DNA of 64,000 nt from Okapia johnstoni (lineage: Eukaryota; Chordata; Mammalia; Artiodactyla; Giraffidae), in assembly GCA_024291935.2 (NCBI GenBank), contig CM044313.1, forward strand, positions 79,855,001 to 79,919,000. The letters are read 5' to 3'. Below are positions 34,535-47,029 of this stretch, in pieces. Position 1 is the stretch's first letter. Each line of letters begins with the position of its first letter. The position numbers and the translations under genes are program-made. A model generated the notes under the pieces. It worked only from the letters and a program-made list of their open reading frames with translations, was not told the origin of the DNA and searched no databases.

Positions 34535-34680
34535 AAAGAGATGGGCTTCAATCCCTGAGTCGGGAAGATCCCCTGGAGGAGGAAATGGCAACCCACTCCA
34601 ACGTTCTTGCCTGGAAAATTCCTGGACAGAGGAACCTGGTGGGCTACAGTCCATGGATGACACAGAGTTGGACAAAAGAA
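34535..34680 (+). mobile_element. Bov-tA SINE, head-truncated
   Basis: GGGCTTCAATCCCTGAGTCGG then GATCCCCTGGAGGAGGAAATGG, GGTGGGCTACAGTCCATGG and CAGAGTTGGAC. Lacks the first part of the tRNA head and ends early in the tail. Confidence 0.88.
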
Positions 34681-34848
34681 AATCAATGAAATTTGGAGGA
34701 AAAAACTTGCACCAGAAAAATCACAGACAATTTTCTTAATGGTTAAGTGCCTACCAATTTCTCATATGAGAGAGGATTGTAAATTAATATCAAATGACTC
34801 CTATACTGAATATGTGCTGAATGTAATTATTCAACATAAAGGAGATGG

Positions 34849-35076
34849 GGGGCTTCCCTGGTGGCTCAGATGGTAAAGAATCCACCTGCAATGAGGGAGA
34901 CCTGGGTTCCATGCCTGGGTTGTAAGATCCTCTGGAGAAGGAAATGGCTACCCGTTCCAGAATTCTTGCCTGGAGAATTCTGTGGGCAGAGGAGCCTGGT
35001 GGACTACAGTTCATGGGACTGCAGACAGTTGGACAAGACTGAGCAACTACCACTTTCACTTTTATTTTCACTTTCA
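34849..35076 (+). mobile_element. Bov-tA SINE
   Basis: Complete head GGCTTCCCTGGTGGCTCAG, body GGAGAAGGAAATGGCTACC, and tail GACTGAGCAACTACCACTTTC with an extended CACTTTCACTTTTATTTTCAC stretch. Confidence 0.94.
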
Positions 35077-35224
35077 AAGGGAGACAGACGGCAATGGTTG
35101 TGGCAAAGATGGCAACAATGAAATATGTATGAAAAGGTGGCCTATAGAGCATATTGCCAAAATATACTCTATAGATTTTGTCCATCTCCACCCACGTAAT
35201 TGAAAACATGTGTTTGTCTGTTGT

Positions 35225-35300
35225 GTTCATGAATTCCTGCCACATATTAGGCACTCAACAAGTATGTTTCATACGAACAAATAAATGCAAGGGTAGATGG
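35225..35300 (+). mobile_element. MIR/L2 3' end (tentative)
   Basis: CCACATATTAGGCACTCAAC then AAGTATGTTTCATACGAAC with AAATAAATG resembles the conserved 3' end shared by MIR and L2. Confidence 0.5.
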
Positions 35301-36124
35301 AGTGTGGCAAATGTAATAGAATAAGAAGTACCCATATTATGAATGGTTTCCCCCGAAATATTCCTTCATGAATTTAAATTGAAAGTATTTCTCATCCATC
35401 TTGCAGAGCCAAAGAAAAATGAAATTTGTGCTTCCTGCACCATCACATTACTGGGGTCTCAGTGGAAATCCGGTAGTAAATGATGACAGCATGGCTCCAC
35501 CTCTCTCAGGAAGTTCCAGTCAGAAGAACTCATATCCAAAAGTACTCACTGATAAGAGTTCATTTAAAATTGGAGGGTAAGGGGATTCCATTTGAGGAGT
35601 ATAGAGAGATTCTTTGGAGGTTCTTAATTCTAGAAGCTGGTACTCAAATCTTCTGTTTATCTTCCCCAAAGAGTCTACTTATTTTGTCTCTTTGTTTTCC
35701 CTCACTTCCTTGCACACTTGCGCTGTTATTCTCATACTTGAGACATTTTAATTACTTACAAAAGGATCTGTTGCTGAGGAACTGGTCTAGCTGCTCATGC
35801 CTTTTTCATTAGCATGTTACTTTTATGTTTTTTATGTGCTACATCCTGGGAGTCCTCACCATATTCTGCTAGTTTGTTTATGACATTGTTCATTGCCAGG
35901 ATTGGAATTCACAAATATATTCTTTTGTTTAATCTTGTTTTTTTTTTTCTTCTTCTTCGTCTCTGTGCTTAATTCTAAATAGCAAATTCATCATAGTACT
36001 TTATTCTTCTGGTTCCAATCCACTGACAACGTAACTATAAAGACCCATGAATTTCTGTTCATGCTTTTTCAGTGAAGGTCAATATTCCATTATTTCATTA
36101 TATGCCACAGTATGCTGTGAAAAG
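35301..36124. other. Unassigned sequence
   Basis: Includes a 110-codon open frame (35480-35812, +) with no identifiable domain and a T/C-rich tract near 35940. No gene call is supportable. Confidence 0.4.
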
Positions 36125-36340
36125 AATGTGACTTAGAAACTCCAATTTTCATCCAGGTTCGGAAATCTATCAGCTCTATGAATTTAAGCTAATCACTCAA
36201 ACTCTCTTCTTAGTTTCTTTACACATCCAATGAAGTTATTAATACTATTCTTGTAGGACTGTTGTCAAATCAACTGAAACAAAAGACTGGTAATGTCTTC
36301 TAGAATGAGCAAAGTACTTTATCAACCTAAACATTATTGC
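36125..36340 (+). mobile_element. MIR SINE
   Basis: AATCACTCAAACTCTCTTC, TAGTTTCTTTACACATCC, TTATTAATACTATTCTTG, AGGACTGTTGTCAAATC in MIR order. Confidence 0.72.
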
Positions 36341-36552
36341 CAGGTGTCCCTTTAGCGAAGTTTCCCTGGTTACTGGTTTAGGTGTGCTGACCCCAAAATA
36401 TTTCATCAAGGTAGGCAGAATCATAACCAGCCCCTTTGGTAAAACCCAATTATTCAATCATTCTTAAAAAAACAATTATCGAGCACTTACTTTGTGCCTG
36501 ATACATTTTGAAGATTGAAAAAACACTGGCTAATGTTACATTACTTCCATGA

Positions 36553-36772
36553 ATTTCTATCGGGCTTCCCAATGCTAGCGGTAAACAATATGCCTGCCAA
36601 TGCAGAAGACACAAGAGAATCGAGTTCTGTCTCTGGGTCAGGAAGATTCCCGGAGAAGGAAATGTTAACCAGCTCCAGTATTCTTGCCTGAGAAAGTCCA
36701 TGGATAGAGGAGCCTCACGGGCTACAGTCTATGGGGGCCACCAAGGGTTGGGCATGACTGAGTAAGTGAACC
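36553..36772 (+). mobile_element. Bov-tA SINE (diverged)
   Basis: GGGCTTCCCAATGCTAGCGG, GGTCAGGAAGATTCCCGG, CAGTATTCTTGCCTGAG, GGGTTGGGCATGACTGAG. More mutated than neighbours. Confidence 0.9.
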
Positions 36773-37805
36773 CACACATATAGGAAAGAAGAATTGCTTG
36801 TACAGAATAGAAAATATATATATGCAGGTATGTTTATAGTTATGTTTTGTATCTTTGTATTTTTTTGTTTTGTATCTTTTTAATGATATATCATTAATGT
36901 CATAAACTATACATGTAAGTTGTCCAAAAAAAGTTCCCATTCTTATTGTGTGCTTGAATACATTATAAAACTCATATGCATTCAGGAAACCCAAGAAGAA
37001 GAAAACAATTAGGTCTAAGTGTCAATTTCCTAAATTGTTCAGTGGGTGAAATGACAATTAATGTAAAGTGCTTTGAAAATGATAAAAGTGATTTTTTCAA
37101 AAGAGAGGCCATTTCAATAATAAGCAGATAAGCTCCTTCAATAACTGATATTTAAGACCGAGAAATAGGATCTTGTGTTGTGCTGTTTGCAGGTCAGCAC
37201 CCTGATGGTTTGGTAGATTTAAGGTATGGTGTGTATAGTCATTCATTTCTTATTGGCCATCAATTTGGTATAAGACATAACTTATTTTGTGTAGGCAAAT
37301 ATTCTTCCTCCTCTTTTTTTAAACAGAATTTTTGACCTTTGCTGTTGTTGCAGAATTTTTAAAATGTTTTTCAATGTCACCTAGAGTATGATTGCTCCTT
37401 ATTCTGTCATTCTCTAGGTTTAGGAAAACTTGGAATTATATTTGAAATAAATCCACATAATGGTACAAGGAAGGAGTTGCAGAGGGAGATGAAGACATAT
37501 GCCCTAGAATACTAGGAAATTCAATACAGTTCATTAGCTAAAAAGAATTTGAGCAATATTTCAACAGTTGTATATTCACCTGTTAGTCGATATAAAGTCC
37601 ACTCACTTTTACATCCTTTAAAATAGCTCCAAATAGGGTCAGCAGTGATGTTCAGTGAGGATGTGGTTATACCAAAGATGATCTAATTACACTGTTCTTG
37701 CAAGAGAAAGTTCTCAGTTCCTATCACAGTATTTCCCCCAGAAGCTCTATGCATGGATCTTCAGCAAACAATGATAATTTTTCAGTATGACTAAAGCGAA
37801 CTTTT

Positions 37806-38008
37806 CTTCCCTGGTGGCTCAGAAGGTAAAGAATCTGCCTGTAGTTCAGGAGACCTGGGTTTGATCCCTGGGTTGGAAAGATCCCCTGGAGGAGGGCATG
37901 TCAACCCACCCCAGTATTCTTGCCTGGAGAATCCCCATGGACAGAGGAGCCTGGTGGGCTACAGTCCATGGGGTTGCAAAGAGTCAAATACAAATGAATG
38001 ACTAAATA
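37806..38008 (+). mobile_element. Bov-tA SINE
   Basis: CTTCCCTGGTGGCTCAGAAGG with B-box-like GGTTTGATCCC, then the standard body and a diverged tail GAGTCAAATACAAATGAATG. Confidence 0.93.
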
Positions 38009-38177
38009 CACAGATATAGGAGATCTGGATGGGAGATTTCCCCAAGATGTGAGAAGACATCTCAAGAGAAAAAGCAAATATCTTACTTCATTAAACTGCC
38101 CATTAAAGTTATGATAAATTTTTAAAATCTGAATTACATTTTCAATTACCCTTTCATGTCCCATCACGTATGGCATG

Positions 38178-38352
38178 CTCAGTCGCTCAGTCAGTTATGA
38201 CTCTGTGATCCCATGGACTAAAGCCCACAAGGCTCCTCTGTCCATGAGATTTACCAGATGAGAATACTTGAGTGGATTGCCATTTCCTTCTCCAGGGGAT
38301 CTTCCTGACTGAGTGATCGAATCCACATCTCCTGTATCTCCTGCACTGTTTA
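38178..38352 (-). mobile_element. Bov-tA SINE, partial
   Basis: CTCAGTCGCTCAGTCAG, GACTCTGTGATCCCATGG, CCATTTCCTTCTCCAGGGG and ATCTCCTGCACTG; the tRNA head beyond this is missing. Confidence 0.88.
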
Positions 38353-38499
38353 TTTCAGTCTAATACACATGGGATCAGAGACTTTGCTTTGCTCCCTAAA
38401 TTAAGATTATATAGGTTTGGGTGGAACCAAGAGGGAGTGAATGAAAGCATCCCAGAACTTCTCTAAGTCATCTGGAGGCAAAGTAAATAAGTGAAAGGG

Positions 38500-38575
38500 T
38501 CATGGCCGGCAGAGCCTCTTGGGCTACCGTGCGTGGTTTCACGAAGAGTCAGACACAGCTAAGCACATGCACACG
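38500..38575 (+). mobile_element. Bov-tA 3' fragment
   Basis: GGCAGAGCCTCTTGGGCTACC then AAGAGTCAGACACAGCTAAG is the 3' third of Bov-tA only. Confidence 0.75.
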
Positions 38576-38659
38576 TGACCTGAGCCCTGCTCTCAAGGAA
38601 CTAACAATCCAAATGGTGAAGAAGTTTAGACTAGAATACTACAGATCAAATGGTGTTAA

Positions 38660-39125
38660 TGGTAGGCACATTCAAGATAGCCCCAGTGACCCCCTCTTAG
38701 TATTCACCCCCTCCACATCTTACCAGGGCCAATTTGTGTAACCAATAGGGTGCAGGTGATGATGCACTACATCTGAGATTAGGTTATAAAAGATAAGCAG
38801 CTGTCTTCATGGCTCACTCTCTCTTAGACAACTCCCTAGCAGAGAAGTCAGATGCCATGTGGGAGCTGCCTTACAGAGGGGTTTACAGGTGATACACTGA
38901 AGCCTCGGGCCAAGAACTGGGGCCCAAAACTAACAGCTACATGAGTGAACTAGGAAGAATCCCACAGACCAGTCAAGCCTTAAGAATGTTGCTGCCTGGT
39001 CAGCATCTTGACGGCAGCTTCCAGAGATTCTCTGAACCAGATTCACCCAGCCCTCAGAAACTGTGAGCTAACAAACGTTTACGATTTTAAGCCTCTAAAT
39101 TTGAGGTAAGTAGTTATGCAGCAAT
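38660..39125 (+). mobile_element. MaLR-like LTR remnant (tentative)
   Basis: AGTCAAGCCTTAAGAATGTTGC, CAGCATCTTGACGGCAGC, CAGAAACTGTGAGCTAAC and GTTATGCAGCAATAC at the end fit an old LTR-type repeat. Family uncertain. Confidence 0.55.
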
Positions 39126-40050
39126 ACACAACAAATCCTTGTTCTTCAGACTAAAACTGCTCTCAGAATCAGGGAAAGATGAAAGGCAGGAAGGTCTCAG
39201 CTCATGTGGATAGGCAGCTTGGAGAAAGTGTGGCAACAGGGAAGGCATTTCAAATGGAGAGCAGATTTTCTTCCTGCCTCTCACCCCAGTCCTAAGTTCT
39301 CTCTCCAGGATAATCATTGTTAACTAGTGTCTTACAAATATATTCTAAGCATTTCTGATGTTGTAGATCTTTGATCTACAGTAATACTAAGAAGTTCTCC
39401 TTAACATACATAGAGGAGAAAATCATGTAAACTTCTGACAACTTTGTGCTGTGTTTTAAACCTACTTGCAAAGTGAGTTTGTTTTTCAAACCTAATTTTT
39501 AACATTTATTGTCTGAACATACTTCTTTTAATTCTACTTTTCTGTTTTGTTCAGATCCATAGCAGAAACTATTCAGATTTGCATTTGGACTCAAGACTGT
39601 TTCAAAATCATGCAAATAATAAACTTTTCTAAATGATGACTTTCCTTCATGCAACAGAATACTTCCCATTAGTTAGTCTTTCCTTTCTTTCTGGAGATAT
39701 TTAGCTGCCATTAATAATTCATTGTCTGTTTTAATAAAGGTGCTGTTAGTTTTCATTAATGATTTATTATTTATTTTAACAGTGTGCTCTGCTGAGGGTC
39801 CCTGAATATTGAATTCACAGCCTCTTGGAATTGTGAACATATTTCGTTCTTATGAAATTGAAGCAGTAATTATTAGAATTTTCTTCTTGCTTATGAGCCT
39901 CACAAGCTTCTGAGACTACAGGCTGTCCATTGGGTTACTTTTCTCCTTGGGACCTTACTTGTATTATATGTCAGCTTTTGGAATCATGTTGCCCACATTC
40001 TGCTTTTTTAAGCTTAACTTAAAATATATATATATATGTATAGATATAAC
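39126..40050. other. Unassigned sequence
   Basis: No recognised repeat or coding frame. An AT dinucleotide run (TATATATATATATG) precedes the next SINE and probably served as its target. Confidence 0.45.
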
Positions 40051-40316
40051 GGAGAAGGCAATGGCACCCCACTCCAGTACTCTTGCCTGGAAAATCCCAT
40101 GAATGGAGGAGCCTGGTAGGCTGCAGTCCATGGGGTCGCTAAGAGTCAGACGCAACTGAGCTACTTCACTTTCACTTTTCATTTTCATGCATTGGAGAAG
40201 GAAACGGCAACCCACTCCAGTGTTCTTGCCTAGAGAATCCCAGGGACAGGGGAGCCCGGTGGGCTGCCATCTATGGGGTTGCACAGAGTCGGACACGACT
40301 GAAGCGACTTAGCAGC
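40051..40316 (+). mobile_element. Bov-A2 SINE
   Basis: Two-monomer Bov-A2: GGAGAAGGCAATGGCACCCC, linker TTCACTTTCACTTTTCATTTTC, second monomer GGAGAAGGAAACGGCAACCC, ending GACTTAGCAGCAA. The CAG tail is minimal compared with the 24.7 kb copy. Confidence 0.95.
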
Positions 40317-40387
40317 AACTATATATAAAGACTATCTGAATTACCATTTGAAGATTCAGTGAAAATTTGTTTCAGTTTCAGGCACAT

Positions 40388-40612
40388 TTTGTTGTTGTTC
40401 AGTCACTAAGTCATGTCTGACTCTTTGAGATCCCCATGGACTATAGCCCACCAGGCTCCTCTGTCCATGGGATTCTCCAGGCAAGAATACTGGAGTAGGT
40501 TGCCACACCCTTCTCCAGAGGATCTTCTTGACCCAGGGATTGAACCTGAGTCTCTTACATCTCCTGCACTGCAGGCAGATTTTTTGCCACTAGTGTCACC
40601 TGGGAAGCTCTG
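40388..40612 (-). mobile_element. Bov-tA SINE fused to BovB
   Basis: Full Bov-tA in reverse complement, from GTTGTTGTTCAGTCACTAAG to the head GTCACCTGGGAAGC at about 40610. Its head is joined directly to BovB C-terminal sequence, so this SINE occupies the position of the BovB tail. Confidence 0.9.
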
Positions 40613-41289
40613 TCCTTCACTGTCTCCCAGAGTTTGCTCAAATTACTGTCCACTGAGTCGGTGATGCTATCTAACCATCTCATTGTCTGCCACCCACTTC
40701 TCCTTTTAACTTCAATCTTTCCCAACATCAGTGTCTTTTCCAATGAGTCAGCTCTTTGTGTCAGGTGGCCAAATATTGGAGCTTCAGGTTCAACATCAGT
40801 CCTTCCAATGAATATTCAGGATTGATTTCCTTTAGGATTGATAGGTTTGATCTCATTGCAAATCCAAGGGATTCTCAAGGGTCTTCTCTGGCACCACAGT
40901 TCAAAATTATCAATTCTTCAGCTCTCAGCCTTCTTTATGGTCCAACTCTCACATCCATACATGACTACTGGAAAAATCATAGCTTTGACTATATGAACCT
41001 TTGTTGGTAAAGTGATGTCTCTGGTTTTTAATACACTAACTAGGTTTGTCATAGCTCTCCTTCCAAGGAGCCAACATCTTTTCATTTCATGGCTGTATTT
41101 ACTATCCATAATGATTTCAGAGCCCAAGAAAATAAAATCTGTCACTATTTCCACTTTTTCCCTGTCTATTTGAAGTGATGGGCCCAGATACCACGTTCTT
41201 AGTCTTTTGAATATTGAGTTTTAAGCCAGCTTTTTCACTTTCCTTTTTTTACCCTAGTCAAGAAGCTCTTTAGTTTCTCTTCACTTTAA
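40613..41289 (-). mobile_element. BovB 3' region lacking its own tail
   Basis: CTGTCCTTCACTGTCTCCCAG at 40610-40630 and on to CTTTAGTTTCTCTTCACTTT at 41289 is reverse-complement BovB. The minus frame 40918-41154 reads VTDFIFLGSE, TLPTKVHIVKAM and YGCESWTIKKAE. 5'-truncated at 41289. Confidence 0.9.
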
Positions 41290-42137
41290 AAGTCTTTATT
41301 TTTATTTGCTAACAATTTTTTTCTTTCAAAGTGACATTTCCATGTTTTTTTTTTATCACTCTTCCCATGATTATGATTTATGTCTTCTTTGTAACCTCAG
41401 TTTACTTCTTAGCATGGGCTTCACTTCATTTTAAAGTTGGCTACACATTTGATTTATAACCACAGACCACAAAATGTATTTGCATAACTAAAAACACACA
41501 TTTACATACACAGTAAGTAACATATTCTAAAAGCCATAAAAACCACAGCAGTCATGCAATTGTATTTGGTCAACAGAGGGTATTTGTTATTATTTTTATT
41601 TTTAGAAGGTTCATTTTTGCCCTCAGCTATGACTTTCTGGAGTTTTTTCCCATGCTTTAGTTAATTTTAACACAGCTTTGCAGAATATGCAATATGATAC
41701 AATTCAGAGAAATTTTCCTCAGCTTGCCCTCATTTCCTTTGTGGTGGCATAAGAATAAACATTTACTCCTGGGCTCTCCTAATTTCTTCCATCCAAAAGC
41801 AACTGGCTATTTTCTGCTTCTGTTCCCTGCTCGTGAAGCCAACCCTTGACAGTCTACTATGAATGATTTTCCAGATGTTCCAATTTTATTTTATTTGTCA
41901 ATATTCATCATTTCAATATTGGCCCATCTATAACACTCAGTGCAAATCGATCTTCCTCTGTGAAAACTTCTGGGGTGGAATACACTCTGGGGCTTGATAA
42001 ATTAATGTTTTTTTTAAAATAATAAAGAGCCAAAAAAAAGGGTAATCCTCTAATAAGGAATGTTATCAGGACAAACCCATAGAAACAGACCTCAATCCTG
42101 CATTCTGGGAAGTTACAGCAAAGATGGCAGCACATTG
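41290..42137. other. Unassigned AT-rich sequence
   Basis: No repeat or gene recognised. Confidence 0.45.
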
Positions 42138-42295
42138 AGAGGACACCTACAGAGAGTAGTTCTCCAAGTTTGGTGTGCTCTAGAAAACACCACTGGGATG
42201 CTTATAAGAATCGTGATTCCTAGACCCCACTCCCAGAGATCCGGATTCGGTGAGTTTGAGGTGGGATCCAAGAATCTGCACCTTACAGGATTTCT
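42138..42295 (+). mobile_element. MER5-type element
   Basis: CTCCAAGTTTGGTGTGCTC, CACCACTGGGATGCTTATAAG, CCCACTCCCAGAGATCCGG. Confidence 0.7.
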
Positions 42296-42785
42296 ATGAA
42301 AACAGACTTTGTCTCATGCTTTGCAGAACATTTCAATGAGTAACACAGAAAGCTCTTACAAGATCAATATGTGAATGTTCACAGTACTGAAACAAGAAGG
42401 AAGATGAGTTAAGTATCTATCATGTATGAAAGATAATCATTTCCTTTTTTTCAAATTTCCCAGAAGATTCTTTAAAGAAGGTTAATTAAAGGAACCATTT
42501 AAGTAATTCAAGAGAAAAGATATATTTTGAGGAAACAGTCTTGTCAGGAGTATAAGGAAGTATTTGAACTTGCTTTGAAACATGAAAAGACAAAAACTCT
42601 AAAGGAAAACAGACACTGTTGATAAGGTAGAAAAATTTGAAACAGCTAAAATGGAGGCTAATTTAAACCTTACAGGATTCATTAATTGCAATGAATAATT
42701 GGTCTGCATTATTAGAAGTTTATGGACATACAGCCTTTTAAGCTAGAAAGATATTTGAATTAGGTCTTTGACTATGAAGAAAGGA

Positions 42786-42965
42786 TTCTCACTGTAGGCT
42801 GCATGATAGAATTATCTGGAAGCTTTAATTCGTATTTATGCATGTGCCCCACACCTTAAATATTGGACTTTAATTGGTCTTAGGCATAGCTTGCGCATTA
42901 GGATTTCTAAAACTTTTTCATGTGATTTTAACATGTCAGCAAGGTTAACAAACACTGTTCTAATT
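42786..42965 (+). mobile_element. MER5A element
   Basis: TCTCACTGTAGGCTGCATG, AGAATTATCTGGAAGC, GTGCCCCACACC, and the mirrored end AACAAACACTGTTC. Near palindromic, as in MER5A. Confidence 0.75.
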
Positions 42966-43138
42966 AACCTGGTGAATAATGCAGCAGTATGCAGTTAACC
43001 CAAGATAGACTGATACCAGAGTAACTGACACACAATCAACAGTGCTTTGTAGTTTATCATCTGTCTCTGTTTCCTCTTTCTCTTTTCAGATTTACTGGTG
43101 CCTAAAATAAAAAGCCTGATAGTGTTACTCAGAGCTGT

Positions 43139-43197
43139 CTTGGGAGGGAGGGAGAGAAGGGGAGAGGGAGAGAGAAAGAGAGAGACAGAGAGAGAGA
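43139..43197. repeat. Purine-rich GA tract
   Basis: GGGAGGGAGGGAGAGAAGGG running into GAGAGAGAGA; almost pure purine on the + strand. Confidence 0.95.
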
Positions 43198-45419
43198 TTG
43201 CGTTAGGAGAGAATAAACATCTGCACACTCAGAAACCTTTTGTTCTCTGAGTACAGATGAGTTGCTAGGTTTCACTGTGAATGGGAGAAAGTATTCTCAA
43301 GCCTATCTCAAGACTCTTGCCTCTGGGTCCACAGTCACTGCTCAGTTTTCTAACTGTAAATTGGCATCCCTGGAGATGTCAGTACAGAGAGCATGCACTG
43401 GCCAGAAAACCTGTGTATCCCAGTGCCCTTAGTATTTATTTCTCTCATTGTAAATTCATATGTTGACAGGTGGTTTATAACATTTTCTCCACTGAGTCTG
43501 GAGAGTATTAGCTGAGCCCCCTGGCCCCAACAGCCCTTCTAACTGTAATGTCAAAATATTTTCTTGACTGCAAACTTGACCATGAAGACTCTCTGAGACT
43601 GAGCTTAATTGAGCAGCTGGACAGATTCAAAGAGGTAAAGCGACAAGTCAAGGACAGAGGGCAAGGACATTAATGAATAGGGACACAAAACTTTTGAATC
43701 TAAGGGCAACACTGCTTCTGTAGCATTACTGTGTCTCTCGCGAAAGGTGCTTGTCATAACGACTTTGTTTTCATCAACTTAGGAGACCACTGGGTTTTTA
43801 GTAATGACAGTACACCTTTGTCAGGAAGAAAATCCTTCCATGGATAAAATGACTCCATAATTATAGAAGTGTCATTTAGGATAATTTTCCCCAAAGACTT
43901 ACATCTTCCAAAACCAATTTGTGTTGATGCATGATGATACACCTCTTAAGCCTGACATGGATTTCTTCCCCTTTTTTTTGTCATCCCAAAGTGCCACTGC
44001 CTAAACATACTAAAATCCAGATAGAGAAAGAGAAACAAACTCACTCAGCTTGAAAATTTGATCTTCTTTACTTTGAAAATAACTCTCTAACTTTGACAAA
44101 ATGCTTATATTCTACTAAACAATGCGGTCATCAATTAAACTTGGTTTCAGACTTAAGGAATGCACCACCAAAAATCAAAGGAGAGGTCAGGATGGTGCAT
44201 GAATGTTATTTACTTCCTTCAGCATGTTTAGACAGGTCACCTACAGAGTCGCTTTCCAATGTAATAGCTGTATAAAATTTACTTGACCTGTTTTACTTCA
44301 AGTCTGGTATGCTGTCTTTTCCCAGTGCTTACAAGCCTAGGGAATAACAGAAACCAGACCGAGAATCTGTGTATTTTCTCTGGGCTCTAAATGTCATGTG
44401 TCAAAACAGTCACTGGACCAGCTTGTTGACTGAATTTAGATCATGATCTCCCAACTCAGTCCATTTAAATTAGACAGAAGGTATGAGCTCACCAATGCTC
44501 TGAGACAGTGTCAACACAAACTGGGTAAACAGCCCATGCTCAGAACTCAGGAATACCTCCCTGATAACCCAGGAACATCTCTCTGACAAAGCAACTTAGA
44601 GGTGTGATGTAAGTCATGCTTTCAATCACTTTGAGAAAAGCCTTTTCATGACATATTGCTATGTGTGTAAACTGACAGGAAAAAATATGTTCCAAATGAT
44701 TATTCAAACCTCCTTTAAACCAACGGTGGTCTCTAAAACAGTGTGTTGCAATAAACAATGGTTAGAGACTTTAAAATGTAGGCTGTGCCTATTCCTTCCT
44801 TTCTTGTCCAGAGGGATAAGATGGTTGTGCAGTGGGTAAGAAAAAGAATTAATTAAAAGAACATACTCAGGTAATGCGATTGTGCTTGTTGTGAGGTTCT
44901 AGGAACTTGGAGAGTATTTCTAGGGACAGGGCCTGTCCTGGGTGAGACACTGAAGGTCCATGTACAGACACTCCATGAGTGATGACGTGTGTTTGCCTGT
45001 TAGAAGGCAATGAAGAAGAAGAAAAAGATGCCAGAAATAGAAACTCTGCCCAGGAGATCTAAGAGAAGAGTTCTGTTTACTGACGGGAAGATGGTTTCTC
45101 TTGAACCCAACTACGGAGAATTTAAATCTCTTTGTTTCTCATTTCTGAAGGCTTGTCCTATTCTAGGGCTGTGATATGATTCTGGGAGAGAGCTTCTCAG
45201 CAGGCCTTTTCATAATCAAGCAGCATCTGCCGAGCATCTGTCAAAAATCAGAGATGCAGAGATGAAGAGGATGAGGTGCGAGGCCCTTGGTGTCAGGAAT
45301 CTCATTGAATAGTGGAGGTGGCTTCACAGGGCAGTATGAGAATTGCTAAAATAGAACATGGGTGCTAAGAGGCCATGGAAAAGAAGCATCTACATTAGCT
45401 TTGGGGTCAGTGACGTATT
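43198..45419. other. Mostly unassigned; possible MIR at 43600-43740
   Basis: CAAAGAGGTAAAGCGACAAG with CAGAGGGCAAGG (43630-43670) resembles reverse-complement MIR. The remainder has no recognised feature. Confidence 0.4.
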
Positions 45420-45630
45420 GGGCTTCCCTGGTAGCTCAAATGGTAAAGAATCTGCCTGCAATGCAAGAGACCTGAGTCCAATTCCTGGGTCGGGAAGATC
45501 CCCTGGAGAAGGAAATGTAACCTACTCCAGGATTCTTGCCTGGAGAATTCCATGGACAGAGGAGCCTGGCAGGCAACCGTCCATAGGGTCGCAAAGAGTT
45601 GGACATGACTGAAGTGACTTAGCATGCACG
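45420..45630 (+). mobile_element. Bov-tA SINE
   Basis: GGGCTTCCCTGGTAGCTC, GGTCGGGAAGATCCCCTGG, GGTCGCAAAGAGTTGGACATG, ending GTGACTTAGCATGC. Confidence 0.94.
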
Positions 45631-45689
45631 GTGAAAACTTGAGCTTAGTGTGGAAGGATAACTTAAAAAGAGATGTGAATGGACCTACA

Positions 45690-46031
45690 ATCTGTCATAC
45701 AGAGTGAAGTAAGTCCGAAAGAGAAAAACAGATATGGTATATTAACACATATATGTGGAATCTAGAAAAATACTACACAAGAACCTATTTGCAGGGCAGG
45801 AAGAGAGAGGCAGATGTAGGGAACAAGTGTGTTGACGTGGGGGTAGGGAGGATGAATTGAGATTTGGGGGTTGATGTATGTGTGCTGCCATGTGTAAAAC
45901 AGATAGCTAGTGGGAACCTGCTATATGGTGCAAGAAGCTCAGCTCCATGCTCTGTGGTGACCTACATGGGTGGAATGGGAGGGGAAATGGGAGGGAGGTC
46001 CAAGAGGAAGGAGATATATGTATACATATAG
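45690..46031 (+). mobile_element. L1 3' untranslated region piece
   Basis: CATACAGAGTGAAGTAAGTC, GTATATTAACACATATATGTGG, CCTATTTGCAGGGCAGG, GCTAGTGGGAACCTGC, and GATATATGTATACATATAG. It stops before the final L1 3' end, with no poly(A), so the 3' end was lost later. Confidence 0.85.
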
Positions 46032-47029
46032 CAGAAGGCTGGGCCTGGAGGCAAGAGGGGGCAGCTGAGCAAGGTCACAGAGGCAGGAAACATGAAACAA
46101 CACTGGAGGGAAGTCATAGGAGGGAGGATGGCAGGAAATGAGGCCAAGATGGTAAAGGATGGGCAGACTAATAAGGGCTTGGGGAACAATCTCAGGACAT
46201 AAACTTTTTCTGCAATATTGCAAGCAGGTTCCTCAGTCTCTTGTATCCCATTTCCAGGTATCTGCAAGTGCTTGTAATAACCTGTAGAATAACCCTACCA
46301 CACACACACACACAGATGAAGATAAGGTCAAACCAATGTATTGAGGCTGCAAACTGATGTGTCACTGTCTTTTTTTATTACACTGTATATCTCAATTTCA
46401 TCATAAGAAATATATTTTAAAAGAAATAAAAAACAATGTGATAAATGTGCAAAACCTCTGCCTTAGGAAACTGATAAAAGATTATGTGGAAGGAATTTCT
46501 AAATCAGCTGAATTGTTCCATAGAACATTTGTAGACATACCCACTAGACGTTCTCAGAATGAAGATATTTCTATTCATCTAATCAGAGGTTTAATTTTCC
46601 CACAGACTGTGAATATTCTTTGAGTGCCTTCGGGGTACAGAAAATTGTACTTTAACCCCAGCATGCTCTTAGTTAGAATGGAAATATTATGAGAATCGGA
46701 AATTTTTCACTTGGGGAAGAGGAGTATTAATGCACATTTAAAGAAGGGCTTGTAACCAAGGGGACATTTGGGTGGCCAGGGGAATACGAGGTTCACAAAG
46801 ACCCTGCCTTGTTTACCTGTATCCACAGTGCCTAGCAGATGGCCTCGCAAGAGGAGGCATTCGGCAAGAACTGATGGGTGGCTGGCTGGCAGGCTGGATG
46901 GATGGAGGAAGGATGGGTGCAGACATCTGAAGTGATGCTGCCAACTGAATGAAGCTGGCACTCTTGGGAGAAGTGATGGAAGTTTTCTGCTGAAGGTCAA
47001 AACGGTGGCACAGAGGAGTGTAGTGCTGA
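46032..47029. other. Single-copy-looking region with short simple repeats
   Basis: Contains a short CA run (46297-46315) and a TGGC/TGGA-rich tract (46870-46915). Open frames at 46357-46623 (+) and 46707-47114 (-) show no recognisable domain. Confidence 0.45.

Noticed and set aside
35480..35812. 110-codon plus-strand frame
   Set aside because: No recognisable domain, and composition is close to that of the surrounding AT-rich sequence; no support beyond being open.
46297..46315. Second CA microsatellite
   Set aside because: Only about nine units; noted in the regional entry but too short to list as a marker.
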